Both the position numbers and the translations under genes were made by a program. From Paraburkholderia hospita (lineage in GTDB: Bacteria > Pseudomonadota > Gammaproteobacteria > Burkholderiales > Burkholderiaceae), in assembly GCF_002902965.1 (NCBI RefSeq), contig NZ_CP026106.1:1302001-1366000 (forward strand): a stretch of 64,000 nucleotides of DNA, written 5' to 3'. Numbering within the stretch: position 1 is the first letter of the stretch; every line of letters starts with the position of its first letter. Shown in pieces: positions 1 through 9,119 of this stretch. The notes beneath the pieces are model-generated. The model was not told the origin of the DNA and did not search any database. It worked only from the letters and a program-made list of their open reading frames with translations.

Positions 1-382
1 GGTCTTGCACTGCTTGCACGGCGGCTTCGCCCTTCAGGTCCTTGTGCGTTTTCACCCAGCGGGCAGCGCGCACGATCTCAAGCGGATACGTCGATGCCAT
101 CAGGACTTGCGATAGCAGCGAGTCGGGATAGAGCGCAATCGGTGCGACTAGCGCCTCGATTTCTTCCGGCGGAAATTGCCGGGCCTGAGGCTCGGGCGTC
201 GAGGCCGGGAGTGGGACCGACGCTGGGGCCGCGACAGAGGCTACGGCTGGCGCGGAAGCCGGCACAGAAGCCGGCGCCGAAGCGGGCTGGGTCTGAGCCT
301 GCTGATCCTGTTGTTTCGATGGGCAGCCCGCCAACAGGACGACGAGGCTGGTGCTCAACAGTCGTGCAATCCTTATGGACAT
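1..382 (-). CDS. DUF3300 lipoprotein, C-terminus cut by window edge
   Basis: Reading leftward from the ATG at 382, the product begins with a short basic-hydrophobic leader ending in a lipobox (LLAGC, Cys at about residue 20). A long Pro/Ala/Ser/Gln linker follows, then the DUF3300 signature (IEALVAPIALYPDSLLSQVL...STYPLEIV.AARW). The family is of unknown function; the leader predicts a lipid-anchored envelope protein. An AGGGGTGG ribosome site precedes the start. Only about 127 codons are visible. It is transcribed divergently from the outer-membrane gene at 883. Confidence 0.8.
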   Translation of the reverse strand, partial: MSIRIARLLSTSLVVLLAGCPSKQQDQQAQTQPASAPASVPASAPAVASVAAPASVPLPASTPEPQARQFPPEEIEALVAPIALYPDSLLSQVLMASTYPLEIVRAARWVKTHKDLKGEAAVQAVQD

Positions 383-882
383 GGCCACCCCTGTTTCTTC
401 GTCAGGCAGCGAAACGTTCCAGGGCGTCGACCGCACAAGGCCGCATGAGCAGGCGGATGAATTCGCTGATTGATAGATTGACGCGACGCTGCACTACGAT
501 TCGATGGTTTATCACTCACTAGATTAGTACTCGATGCACGATCGGTACAGTTAGATGCAGTGTGATCGAATACTGAAAGTCAGAAAAATGACGGTTCGCA
601 CAAAGTACTCCATCGGGAAGTTGGCGCAAGAGCGGCATTCAATTAGAGTCATCGAGAGGAGAAAAGCCATGCGGCGCGTCGACACGACGAGCATAGTGTG
701 CGCTGCCTTCGATCCCACATGAGTTCACGCAACCATCTTTACTGAAACAATCCGGCCAATGGATTCGCTTTTCGCATTGATCGTGATGCCTGTTTCGGGT
801 AGTGAATGCCATGTTCATTTCGTTCGTCCGTGGGAATCCGGAATCTGGCAGCGATGTCCATCGCGCGCACAGGGTTACCACC
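383..882. other. Divergent intergenic region, no firm gene
   Basis: This 500-bp AT-richer gap separates two divergent envelope genes and presumably carries both promoters. The only coding hint is a 17-codon frame starting at 669 behind a strong GAGAGGAG ribosome site and ending at 722. It could be a leader peptide or chance. No repeat or tRNA is visible. Confidence 0.4.
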
Positions 883-2088
883 ATGCGGACGGGAATTCGC
901 AGTGGCTCTGCGAAGCGTTTGACAAGACAAAGGCGTCCTCGTCGTAACGGGTTGTTCCGGGCAACGTGGGTTGCAGCGATTTTTTCGGCTATCGTCTTCA
1001 CGTCGGTTGATGCGCGCGCGGGTGATGAAACCCTCAGTTTCACGGACCCGGATGACGGGCAATTCGACGTAAGCGACTTCCTGCTCAAACACAAAGGCGC
1101 GTTACCCGTACCCATCCTGATCACCGAGCCCGCTGTCGGCTACGGCCTTGGACTCGGACTATTGTTCTTTTCCGATCCGGACTCTGACGCCGGGGCGGGT
1201 CCTCCCCGCGATAGCAAGGAGCGCGTGCCGCCGAACGTCACGGCACTGGGCGGCCTGTACACCCAGAACGGTACATGGGCCGCCGCCGCGGGTCACTTCC
1301 ACACCTGGGACGATGACAGATACCGATACATTGGTGCGATTGCCAAAGTGGACGCACATCTGGACTACTTTGGCCTTTCGAGTCAGCCGAGATCCTATAC
1401 GCTCCAAGGTGTTGCGTTGATCCAGCAAATGCTGATGCGTATCGGCAACAGCCGCTGGTATGCGGGTTTGCGCTATATCTTTTTCGATTCGTCGTCCACG
1501 TTCGGTTCTGGCGAAGCACCGGGAGAACTGGGCAGCGTGCAAAAAGATCAGCGCATCAGCGCCGGCAGTATCGTGGTGGACTATGATTCCCGAGACAATA
1601 TTTTCTACCCGGGCGAAGGCAGTTTCCTCGAGATCGAGGCGCAGGCCGCCAGGACGGCTTTCGGCGGCACGCAAAACTACGATATCTACGCTGCGCGCGG
1701 CTACACATGGCAACCGTTGACGCATACGCTGATACTTGGCCTGCGCGTGGACAGCAGATTTTCCAGCGGTGACATTCCGTTTTACGCACAACCGTATGTC
1801 GATCTGCGTGGCGTTCAGAAGGGCCGGTACCAGGACAGAAATGCCGTGACGGCCGAAATTGAACTGAGATGGGATCTCGTTCCCCGGTGGTCATTGCTCG
1901 GCTTTACAGGCGTGGGGAAGGCATATGGACGATGGCACAGCTTTTCTGAATCGCAGAATGTACAGAGCGTCGGCGCGGGCGTGCGCTATCTGATCGCACG
2001 CAAGCTCGGCCTCGCGGTAGGCATCGACGTAGCACATAGCAAGGATCAGAACGCGTTCTACATACAGGTCGGCAGCGCGTGGCGGTGA
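883..2088 (+). CDS. Outer-membrane surface-antigen (D15/BamA-like) beta-barrel protein
   Basis: The product is 401 aa. A basic N-terminus and hydrophobic stretch end at an Ala-Arg-Ala signal-peptidase site near residue 46. The mature part begins with a short acidic segment. It then shows the bacterial surface-antigen barrel pattern: alternating aromatic strands, the conserved VVDYDSRDNIFYPGEG turn and a C-terminal strand ending in aromatic-Arg. There are no POTRA domains, so it is a solitary barrel rather than BamA itself. The ATG at 883 follows AGGG by about 8 bases. An upstream in-frame ATG at 802 would only add a non-signal extension. It leads a run of three barrel genes on the same strand. 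Confidence 0.75.
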   Translation: MRTGIRSGSAKRLTRQRRPRRNGLFRATWVAAIFSAIVFTSVDARAGDETLSFTDPDDGQFDVSDFLLKHKGALPVPILITEPAVGYGLGLGLLFFSDPDSDAGAGPPRDSKERVPPNVTALGGLYTQNGTWAAAAGHFHTWDDDRYRYIGAIAKVDAHLDYFGLSSQPRSYTLQGVALIQQMLMRIGNSRWYAGLRYIFFDSSSTFGSGEAPGELGSVQKDQRISAGSIVVDYDSRDNIFYPGEGSFLEIEAQAARTAFGGTQNYDIYAARGYTWQPLTHTLILGLRVDSRFSSGDIPFYAQPYVDLRGVQKGRYQDRNAVTAEIELRWDLVPRWSLLGFTGVGKAYGRWHSFSESQNVQSVGAGVRYLIARKLGLAVGIDVAHSKDQNAFYIQVGSAWR

Positions 2089-2125
2089 CTGAATCGATGT
2101 GCCTGCCCATCACAGGATGAGACGG

Positions 2126-2935
2126 ATGAAGACGATGCGTGGCGAGATTCTCGGTGCGGTCGCTTTATGCGCTGCGATTCGGAGTGTAGAAGCCAGCCCC
2201 ATTGACTTGTCGAACGCTTTGCCGAATTTTATCGGAGGCGGTATCGGGTCGACGACGGAGTATGCGGGTGGCAAGGACCGGATAGTCGGTGTCGTGCCGG
2301 GCATGCGCTATGTGACCAGTGGTGGTCACTTGCTGGAATGGTATGGAACCTACGCACAATATAACTTCGGCGACCTGGCGGGCTTCCAGTGGGGCCCTGC
2401 CTTGGCGTTGCGACTGGGCCGGCGAAACGTCGACGACCCCGTGGTTTCGCAGGTTCACAGCGTGGACACGACGCTGGAAGGCGGCGGCTTCGTCGGATAC
2501 GAATACAGTCACGTTGGCGATATCCCGTATCGCCTGCGTGGAGAGGTCACGGTAGTCACGAATGCAGACGCGGTCTATTCAGGCGCGCGCATCTCGCTGA
2601 ACACCAGCGCGTGGTTCCCGATCCATCAGCGGATGTTCGTCGGAGGCGGACTGGGGGCAACCTGGGTGAGTGCAGGCTTCAACGAAACCTATTACGGCGT
2701 AACGGCAGAGGACGCCGCCAGAAGCGGACTGCCCGTGTATACGCCGGGCGGAGGACTGAATCAGGTGACCGGCTGGCTTGCCGCGATCTATCAGATCAAT
2801 CCGAGCTGGTATGCAGGCGCGATGATTTACTACCAGCGCATCAGCGGGGACGCAGCCGGCAGCCCGATCGTCACGCAGCGGGGTACGCGGAACCAGCTCA
2901 CCTATGGAGTCGGCATTGCTTACGCCTTTCGCTAA
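2126..2935 (+). CDS. MipA/OmpV family outer-membrane protein
   Basis: The product is 269 aa with a cleavable signal peptide (cleavage near VEAS). The body matches the MipA/OmpV barrel family, with repeated Gly- and aromatic-rich strands (VGVVPGMRYVTSGG, LEGGGFVGYEY), WYAGAMIYYQRISGDAAGSPIV near the C-terminus and a final phenylalanine-Arg. In E. coli MipA scaffolds murein synthesis with MltA. Other members are porin-like, so the function here is open. The ATG at 2126 lies 8 bases after AGGA; in-frame ATGs at 2117 and 2135 are alternatives. It starts 37 bases after the D15-like gene, so co-transcription is likely. Confidence 0.75.
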   Translation: MKTMRGEILGAVALCAAIRSVEASPIDLSNALPNFIGGGIGSTTEYAGGKDRIVGVVPGMRYVTSGGHLLEWYGTYAQYNFGDLAGFQWGPALALRLGRRNVDDPVVSQVHSVDTTLEGGGFVGYEYSHVGDIPYRLRGEVTVVTNADAVYSGARISLNTSAWFPIHQRMFVGGGLGATWVSAGFNETYYGVTAEDAARSGLPVYTPGGGLNQVTGWLAAIYQINPSWYAGAMIYYQRISGDAAGSPIVTQRGTRNQLTYGVGIAYAFR

Positions 2936-2945
2936 TGTTTTGCCC

Positions 2946-2981
2946 GCATCGGTTGGCAGCATCCGTTGGCAGCATCCGTTG
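2946..2981. repeat. 13-bp tandem repeat, 2.8 copies
   Basis: The unit GCATCSGTTGGCA occurs at 2946-2958 and 2959-2971, with a 10-base partial copy at 2972-2981. It lies just past the MipA/OmpV stop codon in the gap before the next barrel gene. It is probably slippage-derived. Confidence 0.7.
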
Positions 2982-3080
2982 GCCGGATCCCATGTCGACA
3001 GATTGACGAAGCGGATTTGAACAACCACGATATAAAGAATGAGCCGCGGCTTCAGCAACCCGGCGTGTTTCCAGAGCCGC

Positions 3081-3111
3081 GCACGGCCGCCGGGCGATAG
3101 CCTGGCCGTGC
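3081..3111. terminator. Possible hairpin between outer-membrane genes
   Basis: An 8-bp perfect stem (GCACGGCC / GGCCGTGC) with a 15-base loop lies in the gap between the second and third barrel genes. No U-tract follows, so it is only a weak terminator candidate. Confidence 0.3.
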
Positions 3112-3182
3112 CGCGTCAACGGGCGGAGACTGGTCGCCACTAAAGGAAAGCAACCTGACGCGTCAATTGACAGGGGGGCTTG

Positions 3183-4241
3183 ATGCGGTTTCGCACCATT
3201 GAGTCAGCTTGCAGTCTCGGAGACGATCGCCAAGGCACACTGGAGACGGCCATCTTCCGGCGGCCACGGCCGCGTTGCACGTTATTCCTGGCGATGTGCG
3301 CGGGCCTGATCGTCGCCTTGCTGTCGCTTCCGGCACACGCCCAGCAAACATCGGGTCAACAACTATCGAACCGCACCGTTATCGGCGGCAACGTGAAGCA
3401 GCACGCCGACGCGGTGCTCGCTGTGATGAGCTACACGACGGTCCCCGATGTCACGACCAGTTCGCTTTCGATCAACAATGGCACTTCCGGAAATCCTGGC
3501 TTCGGTCAGTCGCAACTGGGGGGCGGGTTTACGATCAGCAAGTCCTTCCCGTTGTATGTAGAGGGCACGCTCGCCTATAGCCGCTACGACCCGACGTTCG
3601 TCGCCACGGACGGTGCCCAGCAGCGTGCATTGCCAACCCGATGGAACACTTTCAGCAGCACGGTCGGTATCGGCTGGGATTTCCGGATCACGGATGAACT
3701 CGTATTCCGCCCGATTCTCAACGGTACGATTGGACGCGTATCGAGCGATCTGAAACTCGGGCAGTCGGTCGTCAACCATGTGACAGACAGCAACCTCCAG
3801 TTCCTGGAGAATGGATCGCTCGATGCATATGGCTATGGCGGCTCGCTCGTGCTCGACTACGAACACTACCGCGCAAACTATGAGATTGACGCTGAATTGC
3901 GCGCGACGGATATCTACCTGCGCAGCTTCGGTAGCTCGTCGGAGGCCGTTCAGGGTTCGGCCATGGCGCAGCAAGTGAGCCTGTGGACGCGCTGGCGTGC
4001 GCCGACAGGCTGGCACGCACTCGACCGGCCCATCCGCTATGTGCTGGAACTGGCCTACTCGCATTACTTCGGCGACAGCGCCGGGGTGCTCGGTTTCAAC
4101 GATCTCACGTCGTTGGGCGTTGGACTCGAACTCGACAGCAGCAAATATCCGATCGTCATCACCCGCACGCGAGCCCTCGTGAGATATGTTTTTGGACACA
4201 ACGTGCATGGCGTGTCGTTCGGATTTGCCGTGAGCTTTTAA
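3183..4241 (+). CDS. Solitary autotransporter-type outer-membrane barrel protein
   Basis: The product is 352 aa. A long basic N-region is followed by a hydrophobic core and an AHA-Q signal cleavage site near residue 54. The mature protein is a run of amphipathic strands resembling the Omp_AT solitary outer-membrane autotransporter barrel family: YVEGTLAYSRYDP, TVGIGWDFRITDELVFRP, the closing VSFGFAVSF. There is no passenger domain. The ATG at 3183 follows a GGGGGG tract; a TTG just before it is possible. It is the third barrel gene in a row. The function is unknown. Confidence 0.65.
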   Translation: MRFRTIESACSLGDDRQGTLETAIFRRPRPRCTLFLAMCAGLIVALLSLPAHAQQTSGQQLSNRTVIGGNVKQHADAVLAVMSYTTVPDVTTSSLSINNGTSGNPGFGQSQLGGGFTISKSFPLYVEGTLAYSRYDPTFVATDGAQQRALPTRWNTFSSTVGIGWDFRITDELVFRPILNGTIGRVSSDLKLGQSVVNHVTDSNLQFLENGSLDAYGYGGSLVLDYEHYRANYEIDAELRATDIYLRSFGSSSEAVQGSAMAQQVSLWTRWRAPTGWHALDRPIRYVLELAYSHYFGDSAGVLGFNDLTSLGVGLELDSSKYPIVITRTRALVRYVFGHNVHGVSFGFAVSF

Positions 4242-4340
4242 GTGCATCGGCGCAACCCTCATCTGAGCTTTCAGTGGCGTTCAAACCACGTCACCGGCAT
4301 CAAGGAATCGGGCGAGGCTGTCAGCGACTGCCGCACGGAA

Positions 4341-4358
4341 TGAGACTAAAGTCCAATA
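4341..4358 (+). promoter_or_regulatory. DosR/DevR-like box, copy 1
   Basis: TGAGACTAAAGTCCAATA has an imperfect dyad core GACTAAAGTCC. This fits the GACTWWAGTCC core of the mycobacterial DosR/DevR box. A TAGATT -10-like hexamer lies 21 bases downstream, and the MscS-type gene starts 85 bases after the box. Closely related boxes recur at 23488 and 28770. Confidence 0.6.
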
Positions 4359-4442
4359 ACGCCCTTGGGATAGAGCGCCTAGATTGAATAAGTCTCCAGG
4401 CCACCATACCCTCAAAAGGAGGACCGTCCGGAAGCGTTCTCG

Positions 4443-6785
4443 ATGAACCCATTCACGCGGCGTCAGTTCATTCGTGTTCAGCACTTCGCCAGCGAACGCA
4501 CGCGCGTATCGGTTCGCGTAGGCGCGTCAAGCGCTGGCGTGGGGAGGGGTGTGCCGTCCTTCCGCACGTGGCCAGTGGTAGCCTGCTTCCTGATCGCGCT
4601 TGGCGCTTGCATCATTCCGGCCGATGCCGCGCCTCTGCCCGCCGCGCTGCAAAGTATCGTCAACACCGCGACGGGAGCCGCATCGCCAGTCCCGGCATCG
4701 CAACCCGCATCTGCATCTTCCCCTGCCAGCGAGGCTGAGCTTGCGCGCTCGCTGGACACCTTGATCGATACGCTCGACAACGACACAAAACGCAATGCGC
4801 TCGTTACCCAGCTAAAAGGGCTACGAGACGCCAGCCAGCATGGTGCGCCCGCAGCGCCTGCACCAGCTAAAGGCGATCTGCTCGGCGCGATCGCGTCCGG
4901 CCTCGCATCCGTCGAGACGAATCTGAACGAAGGTCGCACACCACTGCGTTTCTGGGCGACCCGTTTCAGCGGGGCAGCCAGCGAACTGCGAGCGATCCTC
5001 ACAGGTTCGCGTGGGGAATCATTCGGCAAACTTCTGATCGGCATGGCTGTGACGCTTGCGGGATGGGGCGGTTGCGCAGGCTTGCTGGTCTATTTGCAGC
5101 GACGCATCTGTGCGCGTTATGGCTGGCATGTCGCACTCGCGCCGAATCCGACGTCGCTCGACATGCTGGGCTTCGCTTTGCGGCAGACCGGACCCTGGAT
5201 CGTCGCGTTCGTGGCAGTGCTGCTGTTCGTGCAGGCAATGCCCGATGCGCTCGGCCGAACCCTTGGGCTTGTGATTGCCTATGCGATCGTCGTGGGATCG
5301 ATCTTCTCGGCGATCTGCATGATCGTGTTCTCCGTGTTCGGTACGGCACATCGGCGCGTCGCCGTCCAGCAGTTGCTTACGCAGGGTCTTTGGCCGCTCT
5401 TTGCAATCGGAGCATGTGGCGCGCTTGGCGACGCAACGGCCAATCCGGAGGTGATACGCCTGCTCGGCGTGAATTTAGCCGGGCTCGTGTCGAGCTTCGC
5501 CAATATGGTGGCGGCCATTTTGATCGGTTACTTTGCGCTCGCTTACCGGCGGCCCGTCACGCACCTGATAAGCAACCGCGCCTATTCGCGCAGGCGCGAT
5601 CACAAGTTCGCCACGGAAGCGCTCGATATTCTCGCGTCACTGTGGCATATCCCGATCCTGCTGATCGCGATCGCATCCGTCGTCGCAATCATTGACGGGC
5701 GCGGTGAGGAGGGGAACGTCCTGCAACCGTCTCTTCTCAGCGCGCTGTTTCTTGTTCTCACGCTGTTCGTGTCTGCGTTGCTGCTGCATCTGACGCGTCG
5801 TAAGGACTCGCGCGTGCAGCGCCGGGCGCCGCACCTGATGCGACTGTTGCGCTTCGCCACCATGTTGTTCCTTCTCGCGATATGGCTCGCGTACATCCGG
5901 TTTGAACTGGTGCTGTGGAGTGGTCCAATCGCCCGGTTGATCAGACACAACGCGATGACGCCTGGCTTCAGGCATGCGCTAATCGCCATTATCGCGACGG
6001 TTTTTGGCGCATGGTTCATGTGGATTCTCATCGATACCGTTATCCTCGAAACATTGGGCCCGAGCAATTCACGCAACAAGACACTCGATCCGGGCGTGCG
6101 AGCACGCACGATGTTGCCGTTGGTGCGCAACGCGATATTCGTGACGGTTGTGAGCCTGGCAGCCATCATCGGCGCCGCGAGTCTTGGGATCAATCTGACA
6201 CCTCTGCTGGCAGGCGCGGGAGTGATCGGTCTTGCAGTGGGCTTCGGTGCGAAGTCGCTGGTCACGGATCTGATTACGGGACTCTTCATCATTGTCGAGG
6301 AGACGATCTCGGTAGGTGACTGGATCGAGGTCGACGGTGCCCACGCCGGCACTGTGATGGACCTGACCATCCGCACGGTGCGGCTGCGCGACGGGCAAGG
6401 CGCGGTTCACACGATCCCGTTCTCGCAGATCAAGATCGTCAAGAATCTTTCGCGCGACTTCGCCAACGCTGTATTCGAAGTAAGACTGCCATTCTCAGCC
6501 GACATAGACGAAGTCACTCGGATGATCGTGCAAGTCGGGGCCGACCTGACCGAAGATTCTCGCTTTCGCGACGAAATTCTCGGTCCCATCGAAGTGTGGG
6601 GGCTCGACCGGTTTGATGCCAACTGGATCGTGGTAAAAGGCCAGATCAAGACGCGGCCGCTACAGCAATGGAGCGTGGCGCGTGCTTTCAATGCACGGCT
6701 GAAGCTCGTGATGGACAGGGCCGGTATCGAGATCCCGGTGCCGCAGATGCAGCTGCACGCATCGCCGAAGGAGCGCAACCTGTGA
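4443..6785 (+). CDS. MscS-family mechanosensitive ion channel
   Basis: The product is 780 aa, a large MscS homologue of the YbiO/MscM type. A signal-like hydrophobic segment lies near residues 40-60, then an Ala/Pro/Ser-rich periplasmic stretch to about 150. Several membrane segments follow (about 195-540), and the canonical MscS pore and beta domain lies at about 560-670 (LLAGAGVIGLAVGFGAKSLVTDLITGLFI, then VGDWIEVDG..GTV). It should gate under membrane tension and release osmolytes. GGAAG lies 8 bases before ATG 4443; a stronger AGGAGG sits 20 bases upstream. The DosR-like box at 4341 suggests regulation shared with the genes at 23.9-31.9 kb. Confidence 0.85.
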   Translation: MNPFTRRQFIRVQHFASERTRVSVRVGASSAGVGRGVPSFRTWPVVACFLIALGACIIPADAAPLPAALQSIVNTATGAASPVPASQPASASSPASEAELARSLDTLIDTLDNDTKRNALVTQLKGLRDASQHGAPAAPAPAKGDLLGAIASGLASVETNLNEGRTPLRFWATRFSGAASELRAILTGSRGESFGKLLIGMAVTLAGWGGCAGLLVYLQRRICARYGWHVALAPNPTSLDMLGFALRQTGPWIVAFVAVLLFVQAMPDALGRTLGLVIAYAIVVGSIFSAICMIVFSVFGTAHRRVAVQQLLTQGLWPLFAIGACGALGDATANPEVIRLLGVNLAGLVSSFANMVAAILIGYFALAYRRPVTHLISNRAYSRRRDHKFATEALDILASLWHIPILLIAIASVVAIIDGRGEEGNVLQPSLLSALFLVLTLFVSALLLHLTRRKDSRVQRRAPHLMRLLRFATMLFLLAIWLAYIRFELVLWSGPIARLIRHNAMTPGFRHALIAIIATVFGAWFMWILIDTVILETLGPSNSRNKTLDPGVRARTMLPLVRNAIFVTVVSLAAIIGAASLGINLTPLLAGAGVIGLAVGFGAKSLVTDLITGLFIIVEETISVGDWIEVDGAHAGTVMDLTIRTVRLRDGQGAVHTIPFSQIKIVKNLSRDFANAVFEVRLPFSADIDEVTRMIVQVGADLTEDSRFRDEILGPIEVWGLDRFDANWIVVKGQIKTRPLQQWSVARAFNARLKLVMDRAGIEIPVPQMQLHASPKERNL

Positions 6786-6840
6786 TCACGCCCGACGACA
6801 GCATTGCATAGCGGAACGTGCACGAACCGCAGCCGGCATC

Positions 6841-6881
6841 GAAAGCGGCGGCGTAGGCGTATATATACCGCCGCCGCTTTC
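6841..6881. terminator. Bidirectional terminator hairpin
   Basis: A 13-bp perfect stem (GAAAGCGGCGGCG and its complement) encloses a 15-base loop containing TATATATA. It lies between the convergent MscS gene and the minus-strand catabolic operon. The arms carry AAAG and CTTTC at their ends, giving a short U-run in either direction. Confidence 0.65.
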
Positions 6882-6893
6882 TGCGAAACGCGC

Positions 6894-7964
6894 CTACGAC
6901 GGAATGATCCGTTCCCGCTTCAACCTGTCGAACAATGCAAAGAACGCATCCGGTGTGCTCTGGTAATCGAGGAACCCGGCTTTACGGCTTTTGCTCATGT
7001 CCGTCAAAACTTCCATCGGACGTCCGAGGTCGGCGTCCGTATGCCACCACGACACGAGCCTGTCGATGCCTGCTTCCTTCAATTGATAGCGGCTCGCGAT
7101 TTCCGCCCATTGCCTGCTCGCCTCCTGCATGCGATGTTCGAGCGGACGAGTCTCACCATCGAAAGGCGCAGGCTCGATGCCGAAGTATTGCGCCAACTGC
7201 GACCACATCCATTTCCACCGGAACACGTCGCCATTGACGACGTTGAAGTCCTCGTTGAGCGCGTTGGGCGACGTGGATGCCCACTCGAGATGCCGCGCGA
7301 GCAGGCGGGCGTCGGTCATATCCGTGAGACTGTTCCATTGCGCGGGCGAACCGGGAAACACGAACGGCTGCCCCGTTTCCTTGCACAGCGTCGCGTACAC
7401 GGCGAGCGTGACGCCCATATTCATCGCGTTGCCGAGCGCGAAGCCGATGATCGTATGCGGCCGATGCACGCTCCAGCTGAAGCCATATTGACGCGCTGCT
7501 TCGAACAGCCGGTCTTCCTGCTCGTAGTAGAAGTTGTCGACGGGCTGCCGGCCCTGTTCCTCGCGAAACGGCGTGAGCGGCACACTGCCCTGCGCATACG
7601 CTTCGAAAGGCCCGAGGTAATGCTTGAGCCCGGTGACAAGCGCGGCATGTTCGAGCTTGCCGGAAGGGCCGAGCGCGTCCAGCACGTGACGGACCATTGC
7701 GCCGTTCACTTCGATGTTCTCGCGCTCGGTTGCCTGTCGCGACCACGCGGTAAAGAAGGCGTGACTGAAATGCTGCCCCTGCAGCGCGTCGGCAACGGAG
7801 CTCGCCGAAGTCAGATCGGCTGTGACGGATTCGATGCCGTCGGGCGCCTTCGTGCGGCCGCGCGAGAGACCAGTCACGTTCCAGCCTCCGCATGCGAGTA
7901 GATGTTGCGCGAGATTGCCGCCGACGATGCCCGTCGCGCCAATGATGAGTGCCCGTTTGTCCAT
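6894..7964 (-). CDS. PRISE-type short-chain reductase (progesterone 5-beta-reductase/iridoid synthase-like)
   Basis: The product is 356 aa. An N-terminal NAD(P)-binding motif (GATGIVGG, residues 9-16) is followed by the PRISE active-site features. Lys114 lies in GLKHYLGPFEAY and Tyr146 in NFYYEQED, with the same 32-residue spacing as Lys147/Tyr179 of plant progesterone 5-beta-reductase, plus WSVHRP. PRISE enzymes reduce activated C=C bonds of enones with NADPH. It is the last gene of the hydroxyquinol operon, 75 bases after maleylacetate reductase. Reduction of a cyclohexenone-type intermediate is plausible but inferred. Confidence 0.8.
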   Translation of the reverse strand: MDKRALIIGATGIVGGNLAQHLLACGGWNVTGLSRGRTKAPDGIESVTADLTSASSVADALQGQHFSHAFFTAWSRQATERENIEVNGAMVRHVLDALGPSGKLEHAALVTGLKHYLGPFEAYAQGSVPLTPFREEQGRQPVDNFYYEQEDRLFEAARQYGFSWSVHRPHTIIGFALGNAMNMGVTLAVYATLCKETGQPFVFPGSPAQWNSLTDMTDARLLARHLEWASTSPNALNEDFNVVNGDVFRWKWMWSQLAQYFGIEPAPFDGETRPLEHRMQEASRQWAEIASRYQLKEAGIDRLVSWWHTDADLGRPMEVLTDMSKSRKAGFLDYQSTPDAFFALFDRLKRERIIPS

Positions 7965-8039
7965 GTAGAGTAAAAGAATCGAAAAGTAGCTGTGGTTGCA
8001 GGAAGAATCTGCGGATGCATGCTTCGTTAAAGGAAGCGC

Positions 8040-9119
8040 CTACACGCTTTCGAACGTCCGGCTGTCTGGCCGTATGCCATCGAAAGCACATGCCAGCAAG
8101 CGATGTACCGCTTCATAAGAGAGCGGCCGAGGGTTGTAATAGGGCGCCTGCATTGCGGCCGTGGCCGCCGTGTGAATATCGGATGACCGCAGGCCCAGCG
8201 CTTCGAGAGACGCTGGCGCATGAAGCGAGCGGCCAAGGTCGTGCAGCGCGGCAGCGGGTTCTTGCGTGTCCAGCGCCTTGCACAGACGTTCGTGCGCCGC
8301 TGGCGCGGCCGGCAGATTGAACGCCATCGAGTAAGGCAGCATCACCGCATGGGTTTCTGCGTGCGGCAGATTGAACATACCGCCGAGCGTGTGGCACAGC
8401 TTGTGATGCAATGCCATGCCGACGCTGCCCAGCACAGTCCCGCACAGCCATGCGCCGTACTGGGCGGCTTCGCGCGCCGCGATATCGTTGGGTTTTTCGA
8501 CGATGCGCGGCAACGCGCGCGCGAGGCTGCGGATACCTTCTTCCGCAAACAGCGACATCACGGGATTGGCGTCCTGCGCATAGAGGCCTTCGGCGGCATG
8601 CGCGATCGCGTTGAGGCCACTCGTCGCCGACAGCGCCGCCGGCAAGGTCAGTGTGAGGCACGCGTCGTAGATCACGGTGCGCGGCAGCACGCGATAGCTC
8701 TTGCCCGTCTTTTTCTCGCTGGCCGACGTCATGCCGTAGATAGGCGTGACTTCGGAGCCGGCGTACGTGGTCGGGATGGCGAGGATCGGCAACGAGGTTT
8801 CGAGCGCGATGGCTTTCGCGAGTCCGAGTGTCGACCCGCCGCCCGCCGCGACCAGTCCATCCGCGCCCGCCGCGAGCGCCGCCGCGACCCCTTCCTGCGC
8901 AGTTTCGACAGGCACGTGCATGACGGCCCGATCGAACACGTCCGCGCAGTGCTCGCCCGCGAGCTTGCGCACGCGGTCGGCGAGAAAGCGCTGCTCCGGC
9001 GTGCAGAGCACGAGCGCGCGCCGGATGCACAGTTCGTCCAGTTCGTCGGCGAGGCGCTCGATCGCTCCCGAGCCGAACACGATGCGGCCGGGCCGGCCGG
9101 TGTAGGTGAAGGCAATCAT
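8040..9119 (-). CDS. Maleylacetate reductase
   Basis: The product is 359 aa of the iron-alcohol-dehydrogenase fold. It opens with FTYTGRPGRIVFGSGAI and carries GADGLVAAGGGSTLGLAKAIAL and PTTYAGSEVTPIYGMT, both typical of maleylacetate reductases. The later HHKLCHTLGG and NLPHAETHAVMLPY regions also fit. It reduces maleylacetate to 3-oxoadipate with NAD(P)H. The start at 9119 overlaps the stop of the dioxygenase by ATGA, so the two ring-cleavage steps are translationally coupled. A longer in-frame reading upstream is rejected because it would run inside the dioxygenase gene. Confidence 0.9.
   Translation of the reverse strand: MIAFTYTGRPGRIVFGSGAIERLADELDELCIRRALVLCTPEQRFLADRVRKLAGEHCADVFDRAVMHVPVETAQEGVAAALAAGADGLVAAGGGSTLGLAKAIALETSLPILAIPTTYAGSEVTPIYGMTSASEKKTGKSYRVLPRTVIYDACLTLTLPAALSATSGLNAIAHAAEGLYAQDANPVMSLFAEEGIRSLARALPRIVEKPNDIAAREAAQYGAWLCGTVLGSVGMALHHKLCHTLGGMFNLPHAETHAVMLPYSMAFNLPAAPAAHERLCKALDTQEPAAALHDLGRSLHAPASLEALGLRSSDIHTAATAAMQAPYYNPRPLSYEAVHRLLACAFDGIRPDSRTFESV

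Noticed and set aside
802-882. N-terminal extension of the D15-like protein to the ATG at 802
   Set aside because: It would bury the signal peptide behind 27 hydrophilic residues and has no ribosome site; ATG 883 has both.
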